Below, piece after piece: positions 9,114 to 18,680 of a stretch of DNA of 37,797 nt (within the stretch, counting starts at the first letter, position 1; the number at the start of each line of letters is the position of its first letter). A model generated the notes under the pieces. It was not told the DNA's origin. It searched no databases and saw only the letters and a list, made by a program, of their open reading frames with translations. The position numbers were made by a program, and so were the translations under genes. The stretch comes from Phycisphaerae bacterium (lineage in GTDB: Bacteria > Planctomycetota > Phycisphaerae > Phycisphaerales > SM1A02), in contig VGXL01000010.1 of assembly GCA_016873315.1 (NCBI GenBank), forward strand, positions 1 to 37,797, written 5' to 3'.

Positions 9114-10229
9114 ATGCGAAAGGACTTGGCGCACGGTCGGCCGCCCAACGAAAGCGTGATCCGAATCGGGCTCGATGCTGCTGATGCGGTGCGGCACGCG
9201 CTCTTGGCACGACCCGCGGGCGGACCAGTGGCGATCGTCGCTGATCAGGCGGTCGTCGCGTTTGCGGGGCGCATTGCGCACACACTGCAGGGATCAGGCA
9301 TCGACGCACGCCTGTGCACGATGGTCGCTGACGAGCGCGCGAAGTCACTCGACACGGTGGGATCGCTTGCGGCGCAGCTCCTCGCGCATGGCATCACGCG
9401 CGCCGGCGTGGTCGTGGCGGTGGGCGGGGGCATCGTGGGCGATACCGCGGGCTTTCTGGCGGCCACCTACATGCGCGGCGTGCGGTGCATCCAGGTGCCC
9501 ACCACGCTCTTGGCCATGGTTGATGCGGCGATCGGCGGGAAGTCCGCGGTCAACGTCGTGCTTCGCGACGGAAGCTTGGCCAAGAATGCCGTCGGCGCCT
9601 TCGCGATGCCCGAATTGATCGTGTGCGATGCGCAGGCGATTGCCACGCTGCCGCCTCGCGAAATGCTGTGTGGCTTAGCCGAGTGCGTCAAGCACGCGCT
9701 CCTCGCGGATGCAGGACTGGCTGAGTGGCTCGCAGCGAACGCGATGTCGATCATGGCGAAGGACACCACAGCAGTTCACGAGTTGGTCGCCCGCGCCGCG
9801 GCCGTCAAGGTGGGCATCGTCGACCGTGATCCGACTGAGCAAGGCGAGCGCGCACTCCTGAATCTGGGCCACACCTACGCTCACGCGATCGAGTCGCGAC
9901 ATGACGATCGCATCAAGCATGGCGAGGCCGTTGCGATCGGCTTGGTTGCCGCGATGACCGTGGCCAACCGACTTGGGCGCGTCGGAGTTGCGCAGGTCGA
10001 GGCGTTGCGAGCGCTCTTGGAACGCGTCGGCCTGCCGACGAGCCTGCAGGACTTGGTGCCCGTCCCGGACCCGGCGGCCACGCTCCGGCGGTGCATGGAC
10101 CACGACAAGAAGCGCGCGGGCAGGGGACTCGTGCTCGTGCTCCCCGAAGGCGACGTTGGCGCGGGATTGGTCGAAGCGCCACCCGAAGACGCCGTCATGG
10201 CGGGCTGGTCCTCCGTCGGGGCTGCGTGA
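9114..10229 (+). CDS. aroB: 3-dehydroquinate synthase
   Basis: AroB converts DAHP to 3-dehydroquinate, the second step of the shikimate pathway, using NAD and a divalent metal in the cytoplasm. The 371-aa product has the normal length and motifs: NAD-binding GGGIVGD (104-110), VPTTLLAMVDAAIGGKSAVN with GGKSAVN at 141-147, LNLGHTYAHAIE, and KHGEAVAIG. The expected metal ligands are present as E190, H253 and H269, and the C-terminal DHDKKR region is intact. No other aromatic-pathway gene is in the window. It converges on the BNR lipoprotein gene with a 19-bp gap. Confidence 0.95.
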   Translation: MRKDLAHGRPPNESVIRIGLDAADAVRHALLARPAGGPVAIVADQAVVAFAGRIAHTLQGSGIDARLCTMVADERAKSLDTVGSLAAQLLAHGITRAGVVVAVGGGIVGDTAGFLAATYMRGVRCIQVPTTLLAMVDAAIGGKSAVNVVLRDGSLAKNAVGAFAMPELIVCDAQAIATLPPREMLCGLAECVKHALLADAGLAEWLAANAMSIMAKDTTAVHELVARAAAVKVGIVDRDPTEQGERALLNLGHTYAHAIESRHDDRIKHGEAVAIGLVAAMTVANRLGRVGVAQVEALRALLERVGLPTSLQDLVPVPDPAATLRRCMDHDKKRAGRGLVLVLPEGDVGAGLVEAPPEDAVMAGWSSVGAA

Positions 10230-10248
10230 TGCGCTGCGTCGCGCGGTC

Positions 10249-12621
10249 CTAGGACCCGAAGCTCGACAGCAACGCGCCCAGGTCACTGCCATCCACTTCG
10301 CCATCGCGATTCAGGTCGCCTGCGCACCCCCAGGTGGCGGTGCACGGACCCCACTGCGACAGAATCACACCGAGGTCGGCACCATCGACGGTCCCATCGA
10401 CGTTGAAATCCGCCGGATCGGGGAGCGATGACCGCCATGCACCGCGGCCGTAGGTCGCGAGCACCGCGGTTCGCGCAGCCGCGTTGATCTGCACTTGACT
10501 CGTGTTGACGTTGGGCAGCGTCGTGCCGCTGCGAATCCACGACACGCCATGGTCGAAGCTCGCGTAGACGCCCGCGCCGGAGCCGACGATGATTCCCGGA
10601 AGACCGCGGCCCCAGTCGATGGCCAAGCAGTTCGCCGTGATCCCGCTGGGCAAAGAGCCCGTTACGGATTGCCAAGTCGTGGCGTCAGAGGTTCGAAGGA
10701 TTCGCGTACTCGTATTCGTCACTCGACAGATGTACGCCGAGGTCGGATCACCGGGCATCGGGCAGATGGTTCCGATGGCGGTGTTGTCAGACGCGCGCGC
10801 GAGCAGCCAGGTGGTGCCGCCGTCGGCGGTCCGGTAGACGCCACCGCGACTGTTCCCGACCCACAGATGATCTGGCATGCCGGGGACCGGAGCGATGCAG
10901 GAGATCGTGCCGCCGCTGCCGACCGTGGTCGTGCTGATCGCGGTCCAGGTACTGCCGGTTCCTGCGGCGGTGTTGCGCCAGATTCGATTCGATCCCGCGT
11001 AGAGCGTGGTCGGCGAACTCAGGTCCAGAGCGATCGGCGAGATCCAGTCGCGGGTGTCGCCCGTCCAGGCCCCGCTGATGTCCACACACCACGAGTTGAT
11101 GCATCGGATCACGCGCAGATAGGGGTACGTCGGCCACGTCATCGACGAGGTCGCGGGATCGGTCTCGCACGCGCCACCATCGCCGGTGTAGGTCTGCGTG
11201 AAGGTCAAGGATGACGATGTCTTTCGTGCGGAGCCGGCATCCTGCGTGCCAATGGCGATGTGATTCGTGAGCGTGTCATGCTGATCGATGGCGTAGATCT
11301 GGACTGCGCCGAGGTTGCCGCTGCGATTCTGCCATGTGGAGCCCACGCGCCGCGAGACGCCGCCGTCGTGAGCGAACCACGGCACCCCGTCGGCGCCCCA
11401 GGCGATCCAGTGATGATCCGGGTGAATGCGCCCACCGTTCGAGGAAATGTCGGTCCAGGATGCTCCGGCGTTGGTGCTCTCGACGATGCCTGCCACGCTG
11501 TAGGTGTCGACGCCGCCACCGAAGTAGCGGTTGGGATTCGCCGGATCGATCGAGATTGAGGCGTCGTACCACCCCTGCGGCAGAGGGAAATCGGGCACAC
11601 CGGAGATCGCCGCCCATGTTGCGCCGTCGTCGGTCGTTCGGTACAGGCCAAGGAGGCCGCCGCTGCTGTTGATGAAGAGCGCGAGCAGCGTTGATGGTTG
11701 CGATGGGGCGATCGCGAGCACAATGCGGTGGAGGCCGGTGGTCGGAAGCCCGCCCGTGAGCTTGACGAAGTTCGCGCCCGCGTCGGTCGACTTGTAGATC
11801 CCTTGGCCGTATCGAGCGACATAGACGATGCTCGGCGTGACAGGGTGGACGACCAGACTTGAGCAATCTGCACCGAGTCCAATCCCAGCGGACCAGGTCG
11901 CGCCGCCATCCCGGCTGACGCGATAGCCGAGCGAGCCGGTCCAGTGCAGGGCACTCGGCACGGCGGGATCGTCGCTCGAGACGACCGCGATGCCTGAGCA
12001 TCTCGCCGAGCCCAGGGCCGCAGCGCCGAACTGCGTCCATGTCTGCCCACCATCGAGCGATCGAAGCACCCCGGCGCCGGTCGAACTGACGGTGTATTCG
12101 CCAGTGCCAGCCCAGATGGACTCGGGGTTCTGCCGATCGATCGCGATGGCACCGTGGTTCAGGATGGGCGCCTGGTCGCTCATGGGGGTCCACGAGAGCC
12201 CCGAGTCCATGGTCTTCCAGATCCCGCCGGAGGCGCTCGCGGCGTAGGCGATCGCTGGATCCGTGGGGTGGCATGCGATGCCGACGACGCGGCCTCCTGA
12301 GTTGCCGTTGCCAGCCCAGTAGTCGTTGGCGAGCGGCCGCGGACCGATGAAGGTCCAGGCGAGTTCGGCGCCCGGAGCAAGGCCCGCCGACCCGTTGAGC
12401 ACGGCGGCCGGAACCGCTTCACCAACGATCCTTGGGTGGCCGGGCGGCGGAGGGCCGAAACCCTTGCGCGTACGGGGGTTCTCGCCGGAAATCGTGCGCA
12501 GCGGCGAGCCGTCCGGTCCTCGAACGGGGGCAGGGGCGCAGGCTCCGACGAGCGTGCAGACGGCAACGCCGAGCGCAGCGACCTGGACAGGCAAACGGAC
12601 GGTCCATCCAAGCGAGTTCAT
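10249..12621 (-). CDS. Exported BNR/sortilin-type beta-propeller lipoprotein with dockerin-like tail
   Basis: The 790-aa product begins with a signal peptide and lipobox LVGAC (lipidated Cys 28). The body is a VPS10/BNR-type propeller with at least nine Asp-box repeats of the S-x-D-x-G-x-x-W kind ([48 protein letters not shown] and others). This fold is typical of surface glycan- or protein-binding proteins. The tail carries two dockerin-like units, [14 protein letters not shown] and [14 protein letters not shown]. Upstream in-frame residues would bury the signal peptide, so the ATG at 12621 is preferred. TACGCT ends 7 nt before it, and GGAGG lies 12 nt before, rather far for a ribosome site. 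No catalytic residues are recognised. Confidence 0.85.
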   Translation of the reverse strand: MNSLGWTVRLPVQVAALGVAVCTLVGACAPAPVRGPDGSPLRTISGENPRTRKGFGPPPPGHPRIVGEAVPAAVLNGSAGLAPGAELAWTFIGPRPLANDYWAGNGNSGGRVVGIACHPTDPAIAYAASASGGIWKTMDSGLSWTPMSDQAPILNHGAIAIDRQNPESIWAGTGEYTVSSTGAGVLRSLDGGQTWTQFGAAALGSARCSGIAVVSSDDPAVPSALHWTGSLGYRVSRDGGATWSAGIGLGADCSSLVVHPVTPSIVYVARYGQGIYKSTDAGANFVKLTGGLPTTGLHRIVLAIAPSQPSTLLALFINSSGGLLGLYRTTDDGATWAAISGVPDFPLPQGWYDASISIDPANPNRYFGGGVDTYSVAGIVESTNAGASWTDISSNGGRIHPDHHWIAWGADGVPWFAHDGGVSRRVGSTWQNRSGNLGAVQIYAIDQHDTLTNHIAIGTQDAGSARKTSSSLTFTQTYTGDGGACETDPATSSMTWPTYPYLRVIRCINSWCVDISGAWTGDTRDWISPIALDLSSPTTLYAGSNRIWRNTAAGTGSTWTAISTTTVGSGGTISCIAPVPGMPDHLWVGNSRGGVYRTADGGTTWLLARASDNTAIGTICPMPGDPTSAYICRVTNTSTRILRTSDATTWQSVTGSLPSGITANCLAIDWGRGLPGIIVGSGAGVYASFDHGVSWIRSGTTLPNVNTSQVQINAAARTAVLATYGRGAWRSSLPDPADFNVDGTVDGADLGVILSQWGPCTATWGCAGDLNRDGEVDGSDLGALLSSFGS

Positions 12622-12628
12622 GCGAGAA

Positions 12629-12634
12629 AGCGTA
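12629..12634 (-). promoter_or_regulatory. -10-like hexamer TACGCT, 7 nt before the propeller lipoprotein gene
   Basis: Minus-strand TACGCT ends 7 nt before the ATG at 12621, supporting this start. It is divergent from the ParA-type gene. Confidence 0.4.
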
Positions 12635-12687
12635 CCTCCGCTCATCAGCATGTCAAAGCAGGATGCGCGACCCCGGCCGCCGCGCGC

Positions 12688-12693
12688 TACAGT
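12688..12693 (+). promoter_or_regulatory. -10-like hexamer TACAGT upstream of the ParA-type gene
   Basis: The context GCGCTACAGT is the same as before the DUF2752 gene at 16039. From here the ParA-type mRNA would have a leader of about 60 nt that contains GGAG near the start. No -35 is clear. Confidence 0.35.
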
Positions 12694-12758
12694 TCCAAGC
12701 GTCTGAACGACCGCGCTGGGCAGGATGCCCGGCCCGTGAGGAGGCCACTGGAGCAAGG

Positions 12759-13742
12759 ATGCGCGTCTCGGCCATTGTCAATCAGAAGGGCGGCTGTGGA
12801 AAGACGACCACGGCCGTGAACCTCGCGGCAGTGCTCGCCTCGCAGGGCGTGCGTGTGCTGCTGGTCGATCTCGATCCGCAGTCGCATTGCGCCGTCTCGC
12901 TTGGCGTGCCAGCCGATCGCATCCAGCACTGCGTGGGTGATGTGCTCGAGCAGGGTGCGGGGTCACCGCTCGTTCAGTCCGGGTTGCTCTGGGAGCCGGT
13001 CAAAGGCGTCTGGCTTGCGCCAAGCCACTTGCGCATGTCGCGCATCGAGTCGAGCGGCCCGCTGCTGCGCGCGAACGATCGCGACCGTCGACTGTCGAAG
13101 CTCCTCGATGTCATGGCGCCGCGTTTCGATTGGTGCCTGATCGATTGCCCACCGACCGCTGGGTTGCTCACCTTCAACGCCGTCCGGGCCTGCGATGAAC
13201 TCATCGTGCCGGTCGAGACTGGTTTCTTGGCGCTCAAGGGCGCCGAGAGTCAGGTGGCGCTCCTTGATGCGGCCGTCGCGCGCATGGAGCGAGCCGTCAC
13301 GCTGCGCATTCTGCCGACGATGCACCGCGATGGGACGAACCTGAGCGCTGACATCCTCGGTGCCCTGCAACGCAAGTTTCCTGGCCGCGTGGCGCCGCGA
13401 GCCATTCGTCACCACGAAGTGCTTCGCGAAGCCGTCTCGTTCGGCCAGCCGATCACCGAGTTCGCGCCATCGAGCGATGCGGCTGGCGAATTCCGGGCAC
13501 TTGCCGCGTGGCTCGTTGGATCGCCACCGACCGTGCAGCGCACGCAAGAAGCGTGGGCGCAGCGCGCAGCGCGCGCGATCGACGAGAGTCCCGAGCCCGA
13601 GTACGAGGCGATCAGCGAGGCTCTTCCCGCGGCGGCTCGTCAGGCGCCGCAGGTCAGCGCGCGCGCCCTCGATGTCGTGGAACGCATGCGGTCGCTTCGA
13701 GCTGCTGAAGGTGCAGCAGCCCCGCTGGAGACCAAGCCATGA
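12759..13742 (+). CDS. ParA/MinD-family ATPase
   Basis: The 327-aa product is a Walker-type ATPase of the ParA family. It has a deviant Walker [12 protein letters not shown] (residues 8-18), a Walker A' region [10 protein letters not shown], and a Walker [10 protein letters not shown]. Later motifs [13 protein letters not shown] and [17 protein letters not shown] are typical of chromosomal ParA/Soj proteins. Such proteins dimerise with ATP and position DNA or large complexes. The ATG at 12759 starts directly at the conserved N-terminus and has GGAG upstream; longer frames add unrelated sequence. No parB or parS is seen. Instead the stop overlaps the start of a coupled partner gene (ATGA), which suggests a specialised positioning or assembly role. 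The C-terminal ~60 residues are Ala/Glu-rich and outside the family core. Confidence 0.88.
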   Translation: MRVSAIVNQKGGCGKTTTAVNLAAVLASQGVRVLLVDLDPQSHCAVSLGVPADRIQHCVGDVLEQGAGSPLVQSGLLWEPVKGVWLAPSHLRMSRIESSGPLLRANDRDRRLSKLLDVMAPRFDWCLIDCPPTAGLLTFNAVRACDELIVPVETGFLALKGAESQVALLDAAVARMERAVTLRILPTMHRDGTNLSADILGALQRKFPGRVAPRAIRHHEVLREAVSFGQPITEFAPSSDAAGEFRALAAWLVGSPPTVQRTQEAWAQRAARAIDESPEPEYEAISEALPAAARQAPQVSARALDVVERMRSLRAAEGAAAPLETKP

Positions 13743-15004
13743 GTTCGCGCTCCACCTATCAGGATCTTGCGGCACACTTCATGGGAGCTGCTGAACCCGA
13801 TGCGCCCATCGGCGCCGGCGTGTCGCCGCGGCTCCCAAAGGCCGCTGTGCTCGTCGCGCTCTGCGGCAACCTCCCATCCATGTCCGGCATCTGGCTCGCC
13901 CAATTGGCCGAGCGGTTGGCCCGGACCGATGGTCCGACCGGCCTGGTTCGATTCGATGACCAGCGCATGCGCGTGGACCTCTTCCACGCCGAAGGCCGTT
14001 CGGTCGCTGTCGCTGAAGATGGGCTGCCCGATGCATGCCGCGTGGTCCGGCGATGGATCGTCGCACTTCCCAGTGGTTACGCCGCGACGGATTGCCTGAT
14101 TCCGTCGACCGAACTGGTGTTGTTGACAGGCTGCGATGAGGCCGCCAAGGCTGCCGCACGCGTGAAACTTCAGGAACTCTCATCCACGCTGGAGACCGTG
14201 CCCGCTGCGGGGCGACCCGTGCATGTGGTGACGGTTGCTGCGTCGCAGGATCTTGGCGCCGCGGCGGCGGGTGGACTCAGCCAGTGGGCCGACGGCGAAC
14301 TGTCCATGCCCGTCCGATGGTGCGGTTCGATCGAGCGCGTCGATCGCCTTGAAGGGGTCGTCACGGTCGAGATCAAATCGCGGACACGCGCCGACTTCGC
14401 CGTGGTGGTGTCGCAACTCTGCGATGCGCTGCGTGCCGTGTCCTCGCGTTTCGATGAGCCTGCGCAGATCGATCCACCCACGGACCAGCCGGTGGATTCC
14501 CCTCAGGCATCCACCACACCGGTCGACTCGCCTCAATCTCTGACCTCGTCGTCCAAGGAGCACGCCATGGCTACTGCACCCGCCTTTGTCGATCCCGATC
14601 TTGCCGCGCAACGGACCGCGCGCGTCGAGGCGCCCCGCAGCAGCTTGGTGGCGTGGTTCCCGGAATTCGTGGGCCTTCGCATCCGCCCAGCGAACGCTTC
14701 GCAGGTCGAGCTGGCCATCGACATGCATGGTCGCCTGCATCTGCTGAGTACCGATCCCAGCACGCGCGATCTGCGTGTCGCGCGCAGTTGGTGCACCGCG
14801 AACTGGTCGTTGCTGAGTTCAGCCGTGGTCGACCTGAAGCAGGTTGCTGCTCCGGAAATGGTCGATCACCTTGTGCTCGACGAAGCCAGGATGGCGGTGC
14901 CGCTGCACGGTTCGGGAATCCTGATGCATGTCGGAGTCGAAGTGGCCGGCCAGCGCCGACGCATCGACTTGAACGATGAGCAGAGCGCCGGGCTCGCGGG
15001 CTAA
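13739..15004 (+). CDS. Unknown protein translationally coupled to the ParA-type ATPase
   Basis: I do not recognise this 421-aa protein. Its ATG overlaps the ParA-type stop (ATGA), so the two are probably made together. Three parts are visible. Residues ~30-240 begin with [27 protein letters not shown], whose spacing recalls a MinD/ParA P-loop and first helix but lacks the Walker Lys and Thr. A linker at ~245-275 is rich in Pro, Ser and Thr and contains PVDSPQ twice. A C-terminal alpha/beta domain (~280-421) includes [17 protein letters not shown] and [18 protein letters not shown]. There is no signal peptide or membrane segment, so it is cytoplasmic. A pseudo-ATPase partner for ParA is a guess. 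Confidence 0.75.
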   Translation: MSSRSTYQDLAAHFMGAAEPDAPIGAGVSPRLPKAAVLVALCGNLPSMSGIWLAQLAERLARTDGPTGLVRFDDQRMRVDLFHAEGRSVAVAEDGLPDACRVVRRWIVALPSGYAATDCLIPSTELVLLTGCDEAAKAAARVKLQELSSTLETVPAAGRPVHVVTVAASQDLGAAAAGGLSQWADGELSMPVRWCGSIERVDRLEGVVTVEIKSRTRADFAVVVSQLCDALRAVSSRFDEPAQIDPPTDQPVDSPQASTTPVDSPQSLTSSSKEHAMATAPAFVDPDLAAQRTARVEAPRSSLVAWFPEFVGLRIRPANASQVELAIDMHGRLHLLSTDPSTRDLRVARSWCTANWSLLSSAVVDLKQVAAPEMVDHLVLDEARMAVPLHGSGILMHVGVEVAGQRRRIDLNDEQSAGLAG

Positions 15005-15013
15005 CTGACTCGA

Positions 15014-16000
15014 TCAGGTCAAGCAGGTCGCGCGCAGCGTGCGGTCCCACGCGCCCCACGCGAAGCTCTCGCGTTCGAGGTCCGTCCATCCGTCTGCCGC
15101 AAGCCCGGCGTCCAGTGCATCGAACTGGTCCGGTCCTCGAACTCCTTCGGGCACCTGCATCGGCGTGAACCCGCCATCAAGATCGCTCCCGAGGCAGCAT
15201 CGATCTCGCCCAGCAATCGACGCCACTCGCCGGATGTGGGCGATTGCGTCGTCGAGCGTCGCTTCGCGCCCATGCGCTAGGAACGAGCCGTACAGGTTCA
15301 GTCCGATGACGCCACCACGAGCGGCGATCGACGCAATCTGATCGTCGCGAAGGTGGCGCTGCCGCTCGTCCACGAGCGCACGACAATTGCTGTGGCTGGC
15401 CACGACGGCGCGCGGTGAAGCATCAAGCAGGTCATCGAGTGCCGCGTCCGCAAGATGGCTGGCATCGTGGAGCAGAAGGTGCTCGTCCATCGCCGCCACC
15501 GTTTCGCGACCGAGCGCCGTGAGTCCGCCATGCGCTCCATTGCCACCAGCGTGGCGCGAGCCGAGTGCCCAAGTCAGTCCGACGACACGAACGCCACGCT
15601 CGTGCCACCACGCCACATCCTCGGGCGAACGGATCGGATCGGCGCCCTCCATGAGCAGCACGACGCGCAAGGGCGCTGGCGAACCAAGGTCAGCGCATGA
15701 CCGCACGATCCGAAGGTGACCGGCACGCTCCATGGACTCGTACCACTCCAACTGCCGGACGCCCGCGTTGAACGCGCTCTGCGGATCGAGCGCGTCGTAA
15801 CCCCACGGCGTGCCCGCGGCTTCAGGTCCGCGCTCAGTGAAGATCGTGCCGAGCACCGTCCTGACGCGTCCGCGCGCCAACGCCGGAAGACTCACGCAGC
15901 GCGCGTGGGGATCGTCCACCTCGGCCAGCAGGTCGTGTCCGCGAAGAGCGAGGTAGGCAAGATCAAGATGTCCATCGCACCAGCGGGTCGGCCGAAGCAT
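15014..16000 (-). CDS. Membrane (renal) dipeptidase family, peptidase M19
   Basis: M19 enzymes are zinc dipeptidases of the amidohydrolase fold that cleave L-Xaa-D/L-Xaa dipeptides and some related amides. The 328-aa product has the family landmarks: DGHLDLA near the N-terminus (metal-binding HxD), LMEGADPI (bridging Glu), WHERGVRVVGLTW, LHDASHLADAAL (metal-binding His), VVASHSNCRAL, and GSDLDGGF near the end. It has no signal peptide, so unlike the animal enzyme it looks cytoplasmic. TAGCCT lies 6 nt before the ATG. It is divergent from the DUF2752 gene with only 38 bp between starts. Dipeptide salvage or peptidoglycan-peptide turnover are possible roles. Confidence 0.88.
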   Translation of the reverse strand: MLRPTRWCDGHLDLAYLALRGHDLLAEVDDPHARCVSLPALARGRVRTVLGTIFTERGPEAAGTPWGYDALDPQSAFNAGVRQLEWYESMERAGHLRIVRSCADLGSPAPLRVVLLMEGADPIRSPEDVAWWHERGVRVVGLTWALGSRHAGGNGAHGGLTALGRETVAAMDEHLLLHDASHLADAALDDLLDASPRAVVASHSNCRALVDERQRHLRDDQIASIAARGGVIGLNLYGSFLAHGREATLDDAIAHIRRVASIAGRDRCCLGSDLDGGFTPMQVPEGVRGPDQFDALDAGLAADGWTDLERESFAWGAWDRTLRATCLT

Positions 16001-16006
16001 GGTGCA

Positions 16007-16012
16007 AGGCTA
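16007..16012 (-). promoter_or_regulatory. -10-like hexamer TAGCCT, 6 nt before the M19 gene
   Basis: Minus-strand TAGCCT ends 6 nt before the ATG at 16000. It lies within the 38-bp divergent spacer that also carries the opposing TACAGT. Confidence 0.45.
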
Positions 16013-16026
16013 GCGAGCGCTGGCGC

Positions 16027-16032
16027 TACAGT
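16027..16032 (+). promoter_or_regulatory. -10-like hexamer TACAGT, 6 nt before the DUF2752 gene
   Basis: TACAGT in the context GCGCTACAGT ends 6 nt before the ATG at 16039. With no room for a leader, the operon transcript would start at or next to the start codon. Confidence 0.5.
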
Positions 16033-16038
16033 CCGTGG

Positions 16039-16497
16039 ATGGGCACGGTCGCACATCCCATCATCGATGCTCGGCTCACGCCGCGCGAGCGGTTCGCGTC
16101 GCTCGTGGTCGGGCTGGTGTGCGCAACGCCAGTGGTCGTGGCGGCGTTCCTGCGTCCCGATCCATCGGGCATCGGTACCCATGCGCAGCTCGGCATCCCA
16201 TCGTGCACATGGCCGACCGCCATGGGCATCACCTGCCCATCGTGTGGGATGACGACCGCATTCGCACACGCTGCGGCGGGTGATCTGCTCGCTTCGCTGC
16301 GCACGCAGCCCATGGGATTCTTGCTTGCGGTCGTCGCGACCGCGGTGGGCATGCTGGGTTTGCTTGGAGCCGTCACCGGGAGTCGGCTAGGCTATTGGCT
16401 CTGCCGGAGTCCCGGCCGAGCGGGGTGGTGGACATTGGGTTCCATCGCCGTCGCTTCGTGGCTCCTCACGACCGCTCGCCTGAAGGGATGGATCTGA
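16039..16497 (+). CDS. DUF2752 membrane protein
   Basis: The 152-aa product belongs to the DUF2752 family of small membrane proteins of unknown function. It has the diagnostic CPSCGMTTAFAHAA motif at about residues 66-79, flanked by hydrophobic segments near residues 20-40, 95-118 and 128-145. The paired Cys suggests metal binding or a redox role, but none is established. It is the first gene of a compact operon; the next start (16488) lies inside its end. Confidence 0.85.
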   Translation: MGTVAHPIIDARLTPRERFASLVVGLVCATPVVVAAFLRPDPSGIGTHAQLGIPSCTWPTAMGITCPSCGMTTAFAHAAAGDLLASLRTQPMGFLLAVVATAVGMLGLLGAVTGSRLGYWLCRSPGRAGWWTLGSIAVASWLLTTARLKGWI

Positions 16498-17159
16498 TCG
16501 TGTTGCGACCACTGGCCATTGTCACCCTCTGCCTCGCGTGCCTGCCCTTGGGGGGCTGCTGGGTGTTCGGCGTGGCCAGCGCCGTCGGCGACAACATCGA
16601 GTCGCTCAAGAAGATCGAGGTTCTGGCGAAGTACGACGGCCTCGAGAACCGCACCGTGGCGGTGCTCCTGCAGGTCGACATGCAGACTGCCTACGAACAT
16701 CCGACGGCGATGGCAAACGTCGGCCTCAATCTGGCGTGGACGCTGCGCAAGAATGTCCACGGCGTGCGCGTGCTCGATCCCACGGTGGCGCTTGCGTGGC
16801 AGCACCAGAACCCGTCGTGGCCCGCGATGTCCCTGGGCAAGATCGCGCTCGAACTTGATGTGGAGCGACTGGTGGTTGTGGACCTGTACGAGTATCGCCT
16901 CAATCCGCCCGGCAACCGCTGGCTGTGGGATGGGCTCGCCGCGGCCAATGTGGGCATCGTCGAGCACGACGGGCTCGACCCCGATGCCTATGCCGCCGAG
17001 TTCAACATCATGGGCAAGTTCCCCGATGTCGAGAACCTTGGCCGCGAGAGCGCGACCGAGCGAAGCGTGGAGATTGGCCTGCAGAAGATCTTCGTCGAGA
17101 AGGCCGGCTGGCTCTTCTACGATCACCTCGAGGACAAGTACCCGGATCGCGCTCGATGA
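16488..17159 (+). CDS. Lipoprotein of unknown function (A of a tandem pair)
   Basis: The 223-aa protein has a signal peptide with lipobox LGGC (lipidated Cys 24). The ATG at 16488 overlaps the DUF2752 stop by 10 bp; a GTG at 16500 is an alternative. The mature part has a strand-rich core (TVAVLLQVDM, KIALELDVERLVVVDLYEYRL) and ends with a helix and FYDHLEDKYPDRAR. This layout matches the next gene: same length, a central VVVD strand, and a C-terminal FYEHEDKPLG. The two are likely old paralogues. I do not recognise the family. Export to the envelope is the only supported statement. Confidence 0.8.
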   Translation: MDLIVLRPLAIVTLCLACLPLGGCWVFGVASAVGDNIESLKKIEVLAKYDGLENRTVAVLLQVDMQTAYEHPTAMANVGLNLAWTLRKNVHGVRVLDPTVALAWQHQNPSWPAMSLGKIALELDVERLVVVDLYEYRLNPPGNRWLWDGLAAANVGIVEHDGLDPDAYAAEFNIMGKFPDVENLGRESATERSVEIGLQKIFVEKAGWLFYDHLEDKYPDRAR

Positions 17160-17827
17160 TGCGTCGCTCGATCGCCATCCTTCTCCTCGTCGTGCCGTGC
17201 CTTGCGGCCGCGTGCAACATCATCATCCCGGCGACCTACATCATCGAGGGACCGCCGAAGCAGCCTGCGGCCTTCGAACTTCCCGAGAAGCGAACGCTGG
17301 TCTTCATCGATGATCCGAAGAACCGCATGACGCGCGTGGCGTTGCGCGCCGAGGTCGCCGACCGCACCGAACGACTGCTCTTCGACCATGGCAAGGTGAC
17401 TGAACTCGTCAGCTGCGCCGATGCCATCCAACTCGCGCGTCGCAGTGATGCGCAGGGCAGTCGCGCGAGCATTGAATCGCTCGGCCGCGCCATGAATGTG
17501 CAGCAGGTGATCTATGTCGTGGTCGACCGATTCACGCTCAGCGTGGATGGTGCCAGCCCGCGGCCGGGCGCGACCGTGCGCGTGAAAGTGCTTGATCTCG
17601 AGGACCAGACGCGCATCTTCCCGGGCGATGACGGCGGGCACTTGGTCGAGGCTGAGCTGCGCGAGCCGCCACAGTCCATGTATGTGTCGACATCAGGGCG
17701 ACGACAGATCGAGGACCAGCTCGCCACGCAATTGGCCACCGATATCGCCGAGCTCTTCTACGAGCACGAGGACAAGCCGCTGGGCGGCACGCTCCAGGCG
17801 CCCCGTCAGCGTGCGCAGGATCGCTAG
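17156..17827 (+). CDS. Lipoprotein of unknown function (B of a tandem pair)
   Basis: The 223-aa protein starts at the ATG overlapping the previous stop (ATGA). The signal peptide MMRRSIAILLLVVPCLAAAC has lipobox LAAAC (Cys 20). The mature part shows KRTLVFIDDPKNRMTRVALR, a helix with RTERLLFDHGKVTELVS, the strand VQQVIYVVVDRFTL, and a C-terminal helix ending LFYEHEDKPLG. Its organisation parallels lipoprotein A. The strand-helix-strand pattern with a conserved VVD resembles the small alpha/beta domains of envelope lipoproteins that assemble in rings or on partners, but this is only an impression. It is coupled to the next gene by a 1-bp overlap (TAGTG). Confidence 0.8.
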   Translation: MMRRSIAILLLVVPCLAAACNIIIPATYIIEGPPKQPAAFELPEKRTLVFIDDPKNRMTRVALRAEVADRTERLLFDHGKVTELVSCADAIQLARRSDAQGSRASIESLGRAMNVQQVIYVVVDRFTLSVDGASPRPGATVRVKVLDLEDQTRIFPGDDGGHLVEAELREPPQSMYVSTSGRRQIEDQLATQLATDIAELFYEHEDKPLGGTLQAPRQRAQDR

Positions 17828-18669
17828 TGACGCTGCATCTCATCGACATCGGTACGCCCGCCACGGTCCGCCCGACGCGGCTGCGGTCGATCGTCGCTGC
17901 CTTGAAGGACCAGACGGTGGATCCCGAGCAGATCGTCGCGGTGGGCACGGCCACTGGTCACGCACGAGCGGCTGGACTTGAAGCCGGTCGGGTGATCGGC
18001 GTGCGGCCGAGCGCGCGGCGCTTGGCCCGGTGGACGCATGGACACGGTCGTGTGGTCGCGTGGGGTGAGTGGACTCATGGCGTTCCCGATGGCGTGGCGT
18101 GGGCGCCTCAGCCCAAGACTTCATGGGATGCGGTTCCGCCATCGACTTGGAGCCCGGAACCCGGCGCCCCGCTTGTGCTCTGGTGCGGCGAGCCAGCCAC
18201 ATCGACCTGCGCGCTCACGGCCATCGAGGTGGTGGCCAGGTTGGCGCTCCTTGGCTGCTCCGCGCGTGTCGTGGTCGCAGCGGGCGCAGCTCGGTTGGAT
18301 CGCGCACGGGCGATGGAGCGCGACATGCAGCTTGGCGCCGCGCTCATCGTGCTCGACGATCACGCTGCGCTCGCCACGATCGCTGCGCACGCCGCAGTCG
18401 CCGTGGCAGCGTCCGACAACGCGAACTCGCTCGCCACGCGGGCTGCCGTTCCCGAGTGCCTTGCCGCCTTTGCCGCGGCAGGAACAGCGTGCCTTGCAAC
18501 GCAAGGCTCTGCGAACGAGTCGTGGGTTCTGACACCGCGCGAAGCGGGAATCGGTGGACTCGCCTTGTCCTTGGCCGACCTGCTGGGATCGCCCCACGAA
18601 CTCAACGCAGCGGGTGCGAGGGCGCGCGCTGCGGCGGAGTCGCATCGCGAGCCGCTGCTGACGAACTGA
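17827..18669 (+). CDS. Glycosyltransferase-like protein (GT-B C-terminal features), uncertain
   Basis: The GTG at 17827 overlaps the previous stop by one base. The 280-aa, Ala-rich product shows the kind of C-terminal segment found in GT-B glycosyltransferases: AAVPECLAAFAAAGTACLATQG (compare the E-x7 nucleotide-sugar motif followed by the AxGxPvvAt stretch), then ALSLADLLGSPHELNAAGARARAAAE (compare the usual closing helix). The N-terminal half (~1-120) is short for a GT-B acceptor domain, with no clear Gly-rich loop. Expressed with two lipoproteins and a DUF2752 protein, it may modify an envelope component. It could also be an inactive relative. Confidence 0.5.
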   Translation: MTLHLIDIGTPATVRPTRLRSIVAALKDQTVDPEQIVAVGTATGHARAAGLEAGRVIGVRPSARRLARWTHGHGRVVAWGEWTHGVPDGVAWAPQPKTSWDAVPPSTWSPEPGAPLVLWCGEPATSTCALTAIEVVARLALLGCSARVVVAAGAARLDRARAMERDMQLGAALIVLDDHAALATIAAHAAVAVAASDNANSLATRAAVPECLAAFAAAGTACLATQGSANESWVLTPREAGIGGLALSLADLLGSPHELNAAGARARAAAESHREPLLTN

Positions 18670-18680
18670 GCTTGGCGCAC

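Noticed and set aside
7851-9281. 476-codon open frame on the minus strand
   Set aside because: It is antisense to the OlsF-type gene and the start of aroB. No recognisable domain; a typical shadow in high-GC DNA.
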